DNA of 40,976 bases from Ignavibacteria bacterium (GCA_016783945.1 JADHVP010000017.1:1-40976); one strand, 5' to 3'; positions 26,492-34,629 are shown, counted from the first letter of the stretch. Numbers and translations: made by a program. Notes: generated by a model not told the origin, from the sequence alone.

Positions 26492-26532
26492 TGTAGGACA
26501 TTGTCTGAAAAATTCTTTTGATATGTCCTACA
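26492..26532. promoter_or_regulatory. inverted TGTAGGACA ... TGTCCTACA pair, putative operator
   Basis: tgtaggaca (26492-26500) and tgtcctaca (26524-26532) are perfect inverted 9-mers, 32 bp centre to centre (about three helical turns). They lie about 155-195 bp upstream of the hybrid kinase start. Similar half-sites occur at 33930-33955, 35789-35831 and 36721-36737, always in this signalling region. A binding site for a dimeric regulator, for instance one of the two LuxR-type regulators encoded here, is a reasonable inference. Confidence 0.4.
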
Positions 26533-26603
26533 AGAATGTCTTTCTAAAAGTATAAAAATCACGGATAACATAGTAGCAAGCTAATCCCTGACTTGTACAA
26601 GGA

Positions 26604-26628
26604 TAACACAGATTAGTAATCTGTGTTA
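26604..26628 (-). terminator. hairpin after the single-receiver gene
   Basis: taacacagatt (26604-26614) pairs perfectly with aatctgtgtta (26618-26628), loop agt, starting 28 bases after the receiver gene's stop on the - strand. No T-run follows, so it is either a weak terminator or a 3'-stabilising or dispersed palindrome. Confidence 0.4.
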
Positions 26629-26656
26629 CCTTCTGTATATGCGATTTAGTTTTTGA

Positions 26657-27025
26657 TTACTTATTCTTTGATATTAACTCTTCAATTACATCGATTACTT
26701 TCTCATACTCACCCGACTTGCTAAAAAAATAATCCGCACCTTCTTTCATACATTTTTGCTTATACTCTGGAAAGTGATAATTTGTAAGAATTATTATGAT
26801 GATCTTCGGATTGAATTTTTTAATGTCATAGATAATATCCATTCCGGTTCCACCGGGCATTCTGATGTCCAGTACGATTATGTCGGGATTTAATTCTTTT
26901 GTCAACAACACAGTTTCTAATGTATTCTCTGCCTGTCCAACAATAGTTACACCTTCCACTTCCGAGATAAACCCGACTAACCTCTCACGTACCGGTATTG
27001 AATCATCGGCTATCAGCACTCTCAT
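26657..27025 (-). CDS. single-domain response regulator (receiver only), module copy 1
   Basis: A 122-residue stand-alone receiver. Acidic pocket DD (7-8), phospho-acceptor D53 in VLDIRMPGGTG, switch Thr81 in ILTNYHF, and conserved Lys103 in FFSKSGEYEKV are all present, so it should be phosphorylated normally. There is no output domain, so it would act by protein contact or as a phosphate sink. It is closely related to the gene at 36219-36593 (44 of the first 60 residues identical by hand count). It lies 55 bases after a LuxR-type regulator gene, the same order as in the second module copy, so it probably shares a pathway with that regulator and the large kinase. Confidence 0.92.
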   Translation of the reverse strand: MRVLIADDSIPVRERLVGFISEVEGVTIVGQAENTLETVLLTKELNPDIIVLDIRMPGGTGMDIIYDIKKFNPKIIIIILTNYHFPEYKQKCMKEGADYFFSKSGEYEKVIDVIEELISKNK

Positions 27026-27080
27026 TTTTTGCTCCAGATTAAAATTTATAATTTAATTGAGTAAAGTGTTTGTAAAATTA

Positions 27081-27710
27081 TTAACTGACCAATTTATTTT
27101 TAATAGCATAAAATGTTAACTCGGAATTATTTTTCATATTCATTTTTTCCAGTATACACATTCTATATGTGTTGACCGTGTTTACGCTCAGACATAAATA
27201 TTCTGAGATTTCCCTGATGGTCTTACCGGTAGAAATCATACACATAACCTGATATTCACGGTCGGATAGTTTTTCATGAGCTTGTTTAACCGTATCTTCT
27301 TCGATCTCATGAACTAACTTTTCTGCTATATTCTGTGTTATATATTTTCCACCCGTATGAATGGTTCTTATGGCATTTATTAATTCATCCGGAGCACTCG
27401 ATTTTGATATGAATCCGGATGCACCAGACTTAAATACACGGATAGCATAATGCTCTTCGGAATGAACAGTTAAAATAAGAACAGCAAGATTGGTTTTTTT
27501 TTGTTTTAACTCTCTTAATACTTCCAATCCGCTCTTTCCCGGCATTGATATATCCAGAATTACTATATCAAATTTATCCTTAGCAACTTTTTTCAAAACT
27601 TCCTGACCATTACCTGCTTCTTCGATTGATTCAATTTCCGGTACATTTGAAAGTATTTTCTTTAATCCCTCACGGACTATGGTGTAATCGTCTGCAATTA
27701 ATACTTTCAT
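27081..27710 (-). CDS. NarL/FixJ-type response regulator (REC-LuxR HTH), module copy 1
   Basis: A 209-residue response regulator. The receiver covers 1-118 with DD (7-8), D53 in VILDISMPGKSG, a switch Thr in LILTVHSEE and Lys in FISKSSAPDEL. The C-terminal LuxR/GerE helix-turn-helix (about 145-205) has EKLSDREYQVMCMISTGKTIREISEYLCLSVNTVNTY, with the DREYQV and ISxxLxLSxNTV pattern typical of the family. It is a DNA-binding transcription factor and the natural partner of the HisKA_3 kinase encoded immediately upstream on the same strand (NarX-NarL type pairing). Its paralogue is 36779-37411, with 49 of the first 60 residues identical. The recognition site is unknown; the TGTCYTAC half-sites in this region are candidates. 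Confidence 0.94.
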   Translation of the reverse strand: MKVLIADDYTIVREGLKKILSNVPEIESIEEAGNGQEVLKKVAKDKFDIVILDISMPGKSGLEVLRELKQKKTNLAVLILTVHSEEHYAIRVFKSGASGFISKSSAPDELINAIRTIHTGGKYITQNIAEKLVHEIEEDTVKQAHEKLSDREYQVMCMISTGKTIREISEYLCLSVNTVNTYRMCILEKMNMKNNSELTFYAIKNKLVS

Positions 27711-27738
27711 AATTCATTAATTTTATTTTTATATACAA

Positions 27739-27815
27739 AACAGGCAACCTTTACTTTTATAAGGACGTTGAATGTTTTAAATATGCTGTAATTATGGTTT
27801 CAAGGTTGCCTGTTA
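27739..27815 (-). promoter_or_regulatory. long-loop stem between kinase and regulator genes
   Basis: aacaggcaacct (27739-27750) and aggttgcctgtt (27803-27814) are perfect inverted 12-mers with 52 bases between. The outer arm reaches into the stop codon of the kinase gene (27813-27815), so the stem would occupy the whole intercistronic gap of the mRNA. The equivalent gap in the second module copy is only 10 bases and has no such element. It may tune relative expression of the two genes or be an inserted repeat. Confidence 0.5.
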
Positions 27816-30800
27816 AAATTTAACATTTACACGTACAACCGTTCCTTTTCCTTTCTCTCCGGTAATCTCCACTGAACCATGCCACGGATACATTCTCTCC
27901 TGCATTCCTATTAATCCTATTGATTTCGGATCTTGTAATTTTTCCTCGTCGATACCGATACCATTGTCTGCTAAAATCATTTCCAATTCATTATTTGCTA
28001 AAACTATATTCACATTAACTTCAGTTGCATTCGCGTGACGCAAAATATTCGTTAATGATTCCTGGAATATCCTGTACATTGCAATCGAAAGCTTTTCATC
28101 CAAGACTATGTCATCGGGTGTTATATCCAATTGACATTTCAATCCGGAACGTTCCTTGAACTCACTCATGAACCACTTTACAGCGGAGGAAAATCCGAGG
28201 TCGTCTAATACAGCCGGTCGTAGCTCTGTTGAAATTCTTTGCACTGATTTTATCGTTTCGTCTACAAGATTTATCATTCCGTTGATTTTCTTATCACTGC
28301 TATCATCATCTTCAGGTAAATGCTTTTTGAACCACGACATATCCATCTTTAATGCTGTTAAAGACTGCCCTAAATCATCATGTATTTCACGGGCAATATT
28401 TCCTCTCTCATCCTCGCGTATTGTTTGCAAGTGCGATGATAGATTTCTTAGCTGCTCTCTTGAATTCATAACTTCTAATTCCGCTTTCTTGCGTTCGGTG
28501 ATGTCATATGATAATCCTAACACCCCAGTAACGTGATTTTTCTCATTTAAAACCGGAGATAACCGTGCATCTACCCATTTGTGTCCTGTAGAGAAGACCA
28601 TTTCAACTTCATTTTGGTAGTTGCTTTTTGTTGCAATTACATTTTGGATACTCTCGAGATTCCGTTGAGCCAAATCGGGTGGGAAAATATCTTTAAGGTG
28701 TTTTCCAACAATCTCTCGAGCTGGGACATTAAATTGTGCAGCAGCAACTTTATTTACGTAGGAAATATATCCCTTAGTATCAACAAGGTAAATCATTTCG
28801 GGTGAGGACTCAGCTAAAAGTCGGTATTTTTCTTCGCTTTCCCGCAGCTCCTTCTCAGCCTGCTTTCGCTCAGTGATGTCATGAGCATCTGTAAAAATAT
28901 AGTATTTACCCCCAATATTGATTTTTGTGATATTTGAGGTGAAATAATGATAAATTCCCTTGGATGTTTTATATCTATACTCAAAATCATTTATCTCTTG
29001 GACCCTGCCTTGAATAATATCGGTCATAGCCTTGACAACTTTTTCCCTATCATCAGGATGGCAGGGTTCCAATGGATCTATGATTTTTTCAAGGGACCAT
29101 CCTAAAACTTCTTGCCACATATTATTTAACCAGACCAGTTTATTTTCCTCCAAATCAAAAAGTGTCATTAAATCAAATGAATTGTTTACAATGGCATTTA
29201 GTTTTTCTTCATTATCTTTCAGTGCTTCCTCAGCCTGCTTTCGCTCGGTGATGTCAATCGCGAATTCAATGGCGCCAATAATGGTGCCCTGCTCATCGCG
29301 AAAAGGCGCGGCACGAGACAACCAAGACCCTTGAGCCTCCGGCCAATGATCCTGATTATTCAGCGTCAATTCACTGGCAGCACTCTCTCCGGTTTCGATT
29401 GCCGTGACCACCGGGCAACCCCGGCATGGTCCTGACAGATTCCAGACCTCGTAGCACTTTTTCCCACTGACCTCCTCCAAGCTTAATCCTGTCGCTTTCT
29501 GGTAGGCTTTATTCACCCATATCGTGTTGAGGTCCTTGTCGTGATACGCTGCGATCACGGGAGAATTATCTATGATGTCAGCCTGAAACCTGATCTGCTC
29601 CTCCGCATTCTTGCGCTCGGTGATGTCACCCAGTTGTTTAGCAATTTCATTGATTAAATCTCTCTCCTCCTTGTGGAAAGGACCTTCATATTCATCCGGC
29701 TTTTCTTTAAGATAACAAACCTCAACCGCACCCACTATTTCATTTTTTACACGGATATCCGCTCTCTGCAGCCATTTCGTCTTTTTAAAATTGTCCGTCT
29801 TGTACACTTTCCCCTCGATATTAATACAGCCGCCGGTTATTTCAGGATACTGCCAGGACGGTGGAAACAGATTTACTGCTTCCTGATACAGTTCTGCAAG
29901 TGTAATTTTCGTTCTCTTGGAAATTTCAGCAATACCGTAAAGACATAGTAATTCTTTAATTCGTTCCTTGAGGGAATCCTGCGTCTTCTTTAGCTCTTTA
30001 TCAACCTCGAGGCTGTATAGAGCAAAGGATATATCTCCTGCGACTTCTTTAAACAGGCTATGCTCTTCTTTATCTTTTATGAGTTCTGCAGGAATTGAAA
30101 CAGCCATTAATCCATAAATTTTTCCTTCATATTCCAGACGAATTGTCACTGCTGCTCTGCCTGTATATTTTTCGGAAAGCGGACATTCTTTGCATTCGTC
30201 TAGTGGAGTATCTGTTATAACTATATCCGATTTCTTTAATGCATTTTTTCCGCAAGCTGTTATCTTACCACTTTTCAGCATCTCAATCACAGGTAAAAAA
30301 TCTTTACCCAAACCGGCTTCAGCAGTTGTTATTAATTTACCTGACTCATCCAACAAAGCGATCCAGGCATTATGATAACCACGAGTTTCTATAAGGTTAT
30401 TGCAAGCACCTTTTAAAAGTTTATCACGATCTTTTTCTTTCGTGATAAGCTGATTTACATTGCGGATGGCTCGGAGAACAAGGTTGAGGTGTTTTATCTT
30501 CTCCTCCGCTTTCTTGCGCTCGGTGATGTCGCGAGAAATAGACAACAAACGGTAAGTATTGCCGTGAGAGTCTTCTATAGGTGTAACAATTATTTCCCAC
30601 CATTTTGGAGTGCCTTTTGCTGTTTCGCAATAACCGGTAAACATACCCACATCGCCTTTCTTTGCTTTCGATATAGCTTCAAGTGCGTCTTCCCTGTCTT
30701 TTCCTTTCCAAAAATCTACCCACGACTTATTCAAATAGACATTTATATCTTCTATCTCCAGTAACTTCTGACCACCTTCGCTCATAGATATTAAATTTCC

Positions 30801-31325
30801 TTCCAAATCTAACACTTTGATACAGTCATTACTGCTCGCAATAATACGTCTTGTAAATTCTTCACTCTCCTTCAGTGCTTTATCTGTCTTTTCTTTCTCC
30901 ATCTCCGATGCAATCAATCTTCGCTTTTGTTTTACAGATTCCTGTACTATTTTTATTTTCTGAGGAAGAATGTCGATAAATTTTTCGCTTTTTACGATAT
31001 AATCAGATGCACCTAACTTCATCATATTCACGGCAATACGCTCATCACCATGTCCGGTCATAACAACAAACGGTAAATTACATCCCTTTATAGTTAACTC
31101 TTTTATAAGAGCTTCACCTGTCATATCCGGCAGCATGTAATCCAACAACAACATCATATAAGTATCCTTAGCAATCCTGGAGATAGCATCCTTACCATAA
31201 TAAACAGAATCCGTCAAGAATCCTTCTCTGGCAAGATGTATTGATATGAGCCTGTTCAACCCTTCATCATCCTCAACGATGAGGATAGTGTTCGAGGTAT
31301 CATTTGTTAAATTCAAAGAGGACAT
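27813..31325 (-). CDS. multi-PAS sensor histidine kinase with N-terminal receiver (HisKA_3), module copy 1
   Basis: A 1170-residue soluble kinase without membrane spans. Domains in order: receiver (about 12-130, D62 in LLLDYMLPD); PAS (about 155-270); GAF-like (about 285-440, including CKECPLSEKYTGRAA); a second GAF-like domain marked by PPSWQYPEIT (about 455-568); PAS (about 575-695, containing PCRGCPV at 633-639); PAS (about 700-820); PAS (about 825-945); HisKA_3 dimerisation domain (phospho-His H982 in AREIHDDLGQ); HATPase_c (about 1070-1170, with DNGIGI and GLIGMQER). HisKA_3 kinases normally phosphorylate LuxR-type regulators such as the one encoded next. PAS domains are joined by DITERK linkers. 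The 575-695 PAS has a DNA composition (about 60% GC) far from its surroundings. It is paralogous with 37422-40976 over the C-terminal kinase core. Confidence 0.93.
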   Translation of the reverse strand: MSSLNLTNDTSNTILIVEDDEGLNRLISIHLAREGFLTDSVYYGKDAISRIAKDTYMMLLLDYMLPDMTGEALIKELTIKGCNLPFVVMTGHGDERIAVNMMKLGASDYIVKSEKFIDILPQKIKIVQESVKQKRRLIASEMEKEKTDKALKESEEFTRRIIASSNDCIKVLDLEGNLISMSEGGQKLLEIEDINVYLNKSWVDFWKGKDREDALEAISKAKKGDVGMFTGYCETAKGTPKWWEIIVTPIEDSHGNTYRLLSISRDITERKKAEEKIKHLNLVLRAIRNVNQLITKEKDRDKLLKGACNNLIETRGYHNAWIALLDESGKLITTAEAGLGKDFLPVIEMLKSGKITACGKNALKKSDIVITDTPLDECKECPLSEKYTGRAAVTIRLEYEGKIYGLMAVSIPAELIKDKEEHSLFKEVAGDISFALYSLEVDKELKKTQDSLKERIKELLCLYGIAEISKRTKITLAELYQEAVNLFPPSWQYPEITGGCINIEGKVYKTDNFKKTKWLQRADIRVKNEIVGAVEVCYLKEKPDEYEGPFHKEERDLINEIAKQLGDITERKNAEEQIRFQADIIDNSPVIAAYHDKDLNTIWVNKAYQKATGLSLEEVSGKKCYEVWNLSGPCRGCPVVTAIETGESAASELTLNNQDHWPEAQGSWLSRAAPFRDEQGTIIGAIEFAIDITERKQAEEALKDNEEKLNAIVNNSFDLMTLFDLEENKLVWLNNMWQEVLGWSLEKIIDPLEPCHPDDREKVVKAMTDIIQGRVQEINDFEYRYKTSKGIYHYFTSNITKINIGGKYYIFTDAHDITERKQAEKELRESEEKYRLLAESSPEMIYLVDTKGYISYVNKVAAAQFNVPAREIVGKHLKDIFPPDLAQRNLESIQNVIATKSNYQNEVEMVFSTGHKWVDARLSPVLNEKNHVTGVLGLSYDITERKKAELEVMNSREQLRNLSSHLQTIREDERGNIAREIHDDLGQSLTALKMDMSWFKKHLPEDDDSSDKKINGMINLVDETIKSVQRISTELRPAVLDDLGFSSAVKWFMSEFKERSGLKCQLDITPDDIVLDEKLSIAMYRIFQESLTNILRHANATEVNVNIVLANNELEMILADNGIGIDEEKLQDPKSIGLIGMQERMYPWHGSVEITGEKGKGTVVRVNVKF

Positions 31326-31348
31326 ATTATTTCTATTTTGAATTATGT

Positions 31349-31795
31349 TTAATTTTTTCCATTAATAGTAGGGACTTCCACTACAAGAAGGAACAATCCC
31401 AGCTTCCGTATAACTTCGACGAATTTATCGTAATCGATGGGTTTTGTTAAGTAGCTACTGCATCCCAAATCATGGCATTTTTCAACTTCACGCGGGTCGT
31501 CTGTAGTCGTAATCATTATGACAGGCATTTTCCGTAATTCTTTGTCTTCTTTCACTCGCTGCAATACTTCAGTACCATCCAACTTTGGCATTCTTATGTC
31601 AAGAAGCAGTAAAAGAGAATCACCGGATTCACGTTTTACTTTTTTATTTTTTTGAAACAGGTAATCAAGTGTTTCCTGACCATCTTTAAACCAAATAGTT
31701 TCATTAAGTATACCTGACCGCCTTAGATTTTTTTCTATCAAAGTTGCATGCCCTTCATCGTCTTCTGCAATAATTATTTTTACTTCATTTTTCAT
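31349..31795 (-). CDS. Rcp1-like single-domain response regulator
   Basis: A 148-residue receiver with no output domain. EDD (11-13), D66 in LLLLDIRMPKLDG, Thr in MITTTDD and Lys in YLTKPIDYDKF are all present. The insert around 45-58 (LFQKNKKVKRESGD) and the LDG after the phospho-site are typical of the Rcp1 type, which partners PAS, GAF or phytochrome-like kinases. It lies 49 bases after the PAS kinase at 31845-33827 and 23 before the large kinase, all on the same strand, so it probably relays phosphate between them. It is not closely related to the two MRVLIADD-type receivers elsewhere in the window. Confidence 0.92.
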   Translation of the reverse strand: MKNEVKIIIAEDDEGHATLIEKNLRRSGILNETIWFKDGQETLDYLFQKNKKVKRESGDSLLLLLDIRMPKLDGTEVLQRVKEDKELRKMPVIMITTTDDPREVEKCHDLGCSSYLTKPIDYDKFVEVIRKLGLFLLVVEVPTINGKN

Positions 31796-31844
31796 TTTGG
31801 TTCCTATTTATTTATATTTGAAAAAAAATATTTTTAAAAGTTTA

Positions 31845-33827
31845 TTAAGTACCCGGTAGTTCTATAATAAATTTACTTCCGCTCTTTGGTGTTGATTCTA
31901 CATCAATACTGCCATTGTGTTTATCGATTATGCGTTTTACTATAGTCAATCCCAGACCTGTTCCCTTTTTAGAAGGATTAAGCTGGTGAAATATGTCATA
32001 AATTTTATCTTTATGTTCTGAGTCAATTCCAATACCATTGTCTTTAACATAATACACAGAACGGTTTCCTGTTTTTTCACCTGAAATATTGATAATTGCA
32101 TTTTGATTTTTGTTCGTAAATTTAATAGCATTCTCAATTAGGTTTGAGAAGACCTGGTTAATCAAATTAGAATTTCCATAACATTTAGGCAGTTCCCAGA
32201 TTTCAAGCTTCACATTATTATCTTTAATCTGATGTTCGAAAGTACTCACGACCTCTGAAATCAGCTTATTCATATCTATTTCATTCATAGTAAGTTTCTG
32301 CCTGCCCACACGGGACAACCTGAGCAATCCGTTTAAGAGCCCGTCCATCTTCGATGTACTTTTCAGTATATACTTTATAGATTCCGGAATATCGTCGGTA
32401 ACAATTGCCATTATTTTTTTTCGTAACTCCTGTGAAATGTCCGCATCTGATAAAATAGACAATAGATTCTGTATTGAAGCATCTAATTCCTTCGTAAATC
32501 CCTGCACATTAACCAATGGAGAACGCAAATCGTGGGAGGTCGTAAACAAAACCTGTTCCAGTTCTTTATTAGAAAGATTTAACTCCCTCGTTCGTTTTTC
32601 TACTAACTTCTCAAGGTGCTGGCGATGTTTCTTTAGCTCTTCTTCCAATACTTTTCGTTCTGTAACATCCATAGATATACCAATTACTCCAACAACTTTG
32701 CCTGTTTCGTCAACATAAGGGACCTTACTCGTATTTACCCACCTAAGACCTGTTTCGGTTTCCCAGGGTTCATTTATATTGAGTTTTGCTTTGCCACTGC
32801 GTATAACTACAAGGTCATCTTCGTAGTAAGCCTGTGCCTGTTTTTTTTCATGAAGATCAAAAAGGCTCATACCCTCAAGTTTGCTTTTTTCCATTTTATA
32901 AGCATCTGCTATATACTTGTTCACACGAATAAAGCGATTGTTTGAATCTTTATAAAATACCAAGCCGGGGATACTGTCAATTATTATCTCAAGCTCTTCC
33001 GACAATAGCTTGAGCTGTTCTGTTTTATCTTTAATCTGCAACTCAGCCTGCTTACGCTCCGTAATATCGTTTATGAATGTAATAAATTTCCTTTTAGAGT
33101 ACCAATATACAACGTTGATTTCGACGTCGAAAACATGACCATCTTTAGCTCTATGTTTGCTTTCAAACTGCATTGTGCCAGCTTCAATTACTCTTTGTAT
33201 ACGTTTAACAGTTTCATCACTTGTTTCTAATCCTTCAAGTTCAGGAACCGTAAGATTCAGTAATTCTTCTCTTGTGTATCCTGACATACGGCTGTAATGC
33301 TCATTTACATCAAGTAATTTCGCATTCTCATCAACAAGCCAGTATCCAAACAAATCAGTTGATTTCATCTTATTGTATTGTTCTGCATATTGTCTTACTT
33401 CTTCTTCTGCTTTTTTGCGCTCTGTGATGACGTGGACTGAACCGACCAGATGAGTACAGCGACCGCTGTCATCAAAGACAGGAGCAACGCTTACTTCGCC
33501 GGTCTTACGCCCGGTGGGGTAATCGGAGGTTTCCTCCCAACGCACGATAGTCTTTTCTTCGATAGCCTGCCTGTACTTCCCAAGAACCATGCTAAGAGAT
33601 GGTTCAGGTATAACTTCGTTCACCATTTTGCCTATCACTGCCTCTTTCGGCAAACCGGTGGATATGCTAAAGGCGGCGTTGACTGATTCAAAGCGGTAAT
33701 GCTCTTCCCCCTCGACCGCTAAATGGAAAATCACATCGCCAACGGTATTGTAGATAGAAGAAAGAAGCTGTTCACGTTCTCGAAGCTTATCTTCGATCTT
33801 CTTGCGTTCGGTGATTTTTTCATCCAT
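31845..33827 (-). CDS. PAS sensor histidine kinase (three PAS, HisKA, HATPase)
   Basis: A 660-residue soluble kinase. Three PAS domains (about 15-137, 145-258, 270-392), each ending in a TERK linker, precede a coil RTRELNLSNKELEQ. HisKA follows with phospho-His H432 in TTSHDLRSPLVN, a form shared with phytochrome-like kinases, and HATPase_c (about 535-658) has NAIKFTN, DNGIGID and GTGLGLTIV. The protein starts MDEKITERKKIEDKL: it opens directly with an inter-PAS linker motif and no PAS before it, so it looks cut down from, or assembled out of, a longer kinase. The first PAS (DNA 33422-33782) is markedly GC-richer than the rest of the gene. It heads a - strand run of five signalling genes and faces a dyad of TTTGTC/GACAAA about 100-130 bp upstream. 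Confidence 0.92.
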   Translation of the reverse strand: MDEKITERKKIEDKLREREQLLSSIYNTVGDVIFHLAVEGEEHYRFESVNAAFSISTGLPKEAVIGKMVNEVIPEPSLSMVLGKYRQAIEEKTIVRWEETSDYPTGRKTGEVSVAPVFDDSGRCTHLVGSVHVITERKKAEEEVRQYAEQYNKMKSTDLFGYWLVDENAKLLDVNEHYSRMSGYTREELLNLTVPELEGLETSDETVKRIQRVIEAGTMQFESKHRAKDGHVFDVEINVVYWYSKRKFITFINDITERKQAELQIKDKTEQLKLLSEELEIIIDSIPGLVFYKDSNNRFIRVNKYIADAYKMEKSKLEGMSLFDLHEKKQAQAYYEDDLVVIRSGKAKLNINEPWETETGLRWVNTSKVPYVDETGKVVGVIGISMDVTERKVLEEELKKHRQHLEKLVEKRTRELNLSNKELEQVLFTTSHDLRSPLVNVQGFTKELDASIQNLLSILSDADISQELRKKIMAIVTDDIPESIKYILKSTSKMDGLLNGLLRLSRVGRQKLTMNEIDMNKLISEVVSTFEHQIKDNNVKLEIWELPKCYGNSNLINQVFSNLIENAIKFTNKNQNAIINISGEKTGNRSVYYVKDNGIGIDSEHKDKIYDIFHQLNPSKKGTGLGLTIVKRIIDKHNGSIDVESTPKSGSKFIIELPGT

Positions 33828-33929
33828 AATTAATTCAATTTGAATTTTTTTATAATCAAAATATTAAATATATAAGTAATGAAAAAACTACGATAAGGTA
33901 AGCAATTTAACTTTAAATTCAAATAGGCA

Positions 33930-33955
33930 TTTGTCCTATACTTAAGTAAGACAAA
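33930..33955. promoter_or_regulatory. TTTGTC/GACAAA dyad upstream of PAS kinase, putative operator
   Basis: tttgtccta (33930-33938) and taagacaaa (33947-33955) are inverted arms with cttaag near the centre. The half-site TGTCYTA is the same as at 26492-26532. It lies 103-128 bp upstream of the PAS kinase start at 33827, a plausible place for an activator site. Confidence 0.4.
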
Positions 33956-33979
33956 AAACTACAATGTTTTTTGGTTTTT

Positions 33980-34072
33980 CCAACTCAACCCCCCTAACCC
34001 CCTTCTCTTGTTAGAGAAGGGGGAATCAAAGTCCTCCCTCTCTTTTTAAGAGAGGGAGTTAGAGGGTGAGTT
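33980..34072. repeat. composite double-hairpin repeat, copy R1
   Basis: About 93 bp. aactcaaccc opens it and gggtgagtt closes it as an imperfect terminal inversion. Inside are two perfect 11-bp hairpins: cccccttctct (33998-34008) with agagaaggggg (34013-34023), and ctccctctctt (34034-34044) with aagagagggag (34048-34058). The final TT of the repeat forms part of the DUF559 gene's stop codon. Related copies are at 34441, 34564 and, degraded, 5911. Confidence 0.75.
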
Positions 34073-34427
34073 ATAAAAACTTCTTTAAACTCTCAATAAC
34101 TTTATCTAAATTATTCTTAACTAATTCATTTTTAAATCTTATCACCTTTAATCCTAATTCATTAATAATCGCAGTTCTTAATTTATCATAATCGCTTTGT
34201 TGCTCATGAATACCACCGTCTATTTCCACAATTAATTTCTTTTCATGACAATAAAAATCAGCTATGAAGAATCTTTTTCTTCCTTCAAACTCGAAATGAA
34301 TCGGGAATTGACGATTGAATTTTCTATTTAAAACTTTTCTGTTTCTTACTGCATCCCAGAAAATTTTCTCAGCCGTTGTGGATTTCCTTCTTAATTCTCT
34401 TGCTACTTTTGTTGCTTTATTTAGCAT
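34071..34427 (-). CDS. DUF559 endonuclease-like protein
   Basis: A 118-residue single-domain protein of the DUF559 family, related in fold to very-short-patch-repair endonucleases and other PD-(D/E)XK nucleases. Family marks: ARELRRKSTTAEKIFWDAVRNR (9-30), FRRQ-like FNRQFPI (37-43), then FFIADFYCHEKKLIVEIDGG (53-72), where D57, E68 and D70 would form the metal site, and HEQQSDYDKLR. No other domain is attached. Substrate and cellular role are unknown. The gene is bracketed by copies R1 and R2 of a composite palindromic repeat and its TAA stop overlaps R1, so gene and repeats may move together. It separates the two halves of the signalling region. Confidence 0.88.
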   Translation of the reverse strand: MLNKATKVARELRRKSTTAEKIFWDAVRNRKVLNRKFNRQFPIHFEFEGRKRFFIADFYCHEKKLIVEIDGGIHEQQSDYDKLRTAIINELGLKVIRFKNELVKNNLDKVIESLKKFL

Positions 34428-34440
34428 AGCTTTCTTTTAT

Positions 34441-34548
34441 CCAACTCAACCCTAACCCTTCTCTTACAAAGAGAAGGGAAACAAGAAATCCTCCCTCTCT
34501 TTTTAAGAGAGGGAGTTAGAGCCTGCCTGCTACAGGCAGGGGTGAGTT
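34441..34548. repeat. composite double-hairpin repeat, copy R2 with inserted third hairpin
   Basis: Same layout as R1: aactcaaccc, hairpin cccttctctt/aagagaaggg, hairpin ctccctctctt/aagagagggag, then ggtgagtt. Between the second hairpin and the closing arm it has an extra palindrome, cctgcctg (34522-34529) with caggcagg (34533-34540), that R1 lacks. It begins 14 bases before the DUF559 start codon, reading on the - strand. Confidence 0.75.
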
Positions 34549-34563
34549 GATTATTATCTTCTT

Positions 34564-34627
34564 CCAACTCAACCCCCCTAACCCCCTTCTCTTAGAAAGA
34601 GAAGGGGGAATTAAAGGGGGATGAGTT
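34564..34627. repeat. composite repeat, copy R3 (single hairpin)
   Basis: aactcaaccc at the left and gatgagtt at the right with one perfect 12-bp hairpin, cccccttctctt (34582-34593) and aagagaaggggg (34597-34608). The second hairpin is missing. It abuts the stop codon of the fibronectin-type gene (34630-34632) and could act as its terminator. Confidence 0.7.
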
Positions 34628-34629
34628 TT

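Larger units (their letters stand above)
26339..26656. other. intergenic region upstream of the hybrid kinase, 318 bp
   Basis: AT-rich; no gene. It contains two structures listed separately: the inverted tgtaggaca/tgtcctaca pair (26492-26532), and an 11-bp hairpin (26604-26628) just past the end of the single-receiver gene. Confidence 0.5.
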
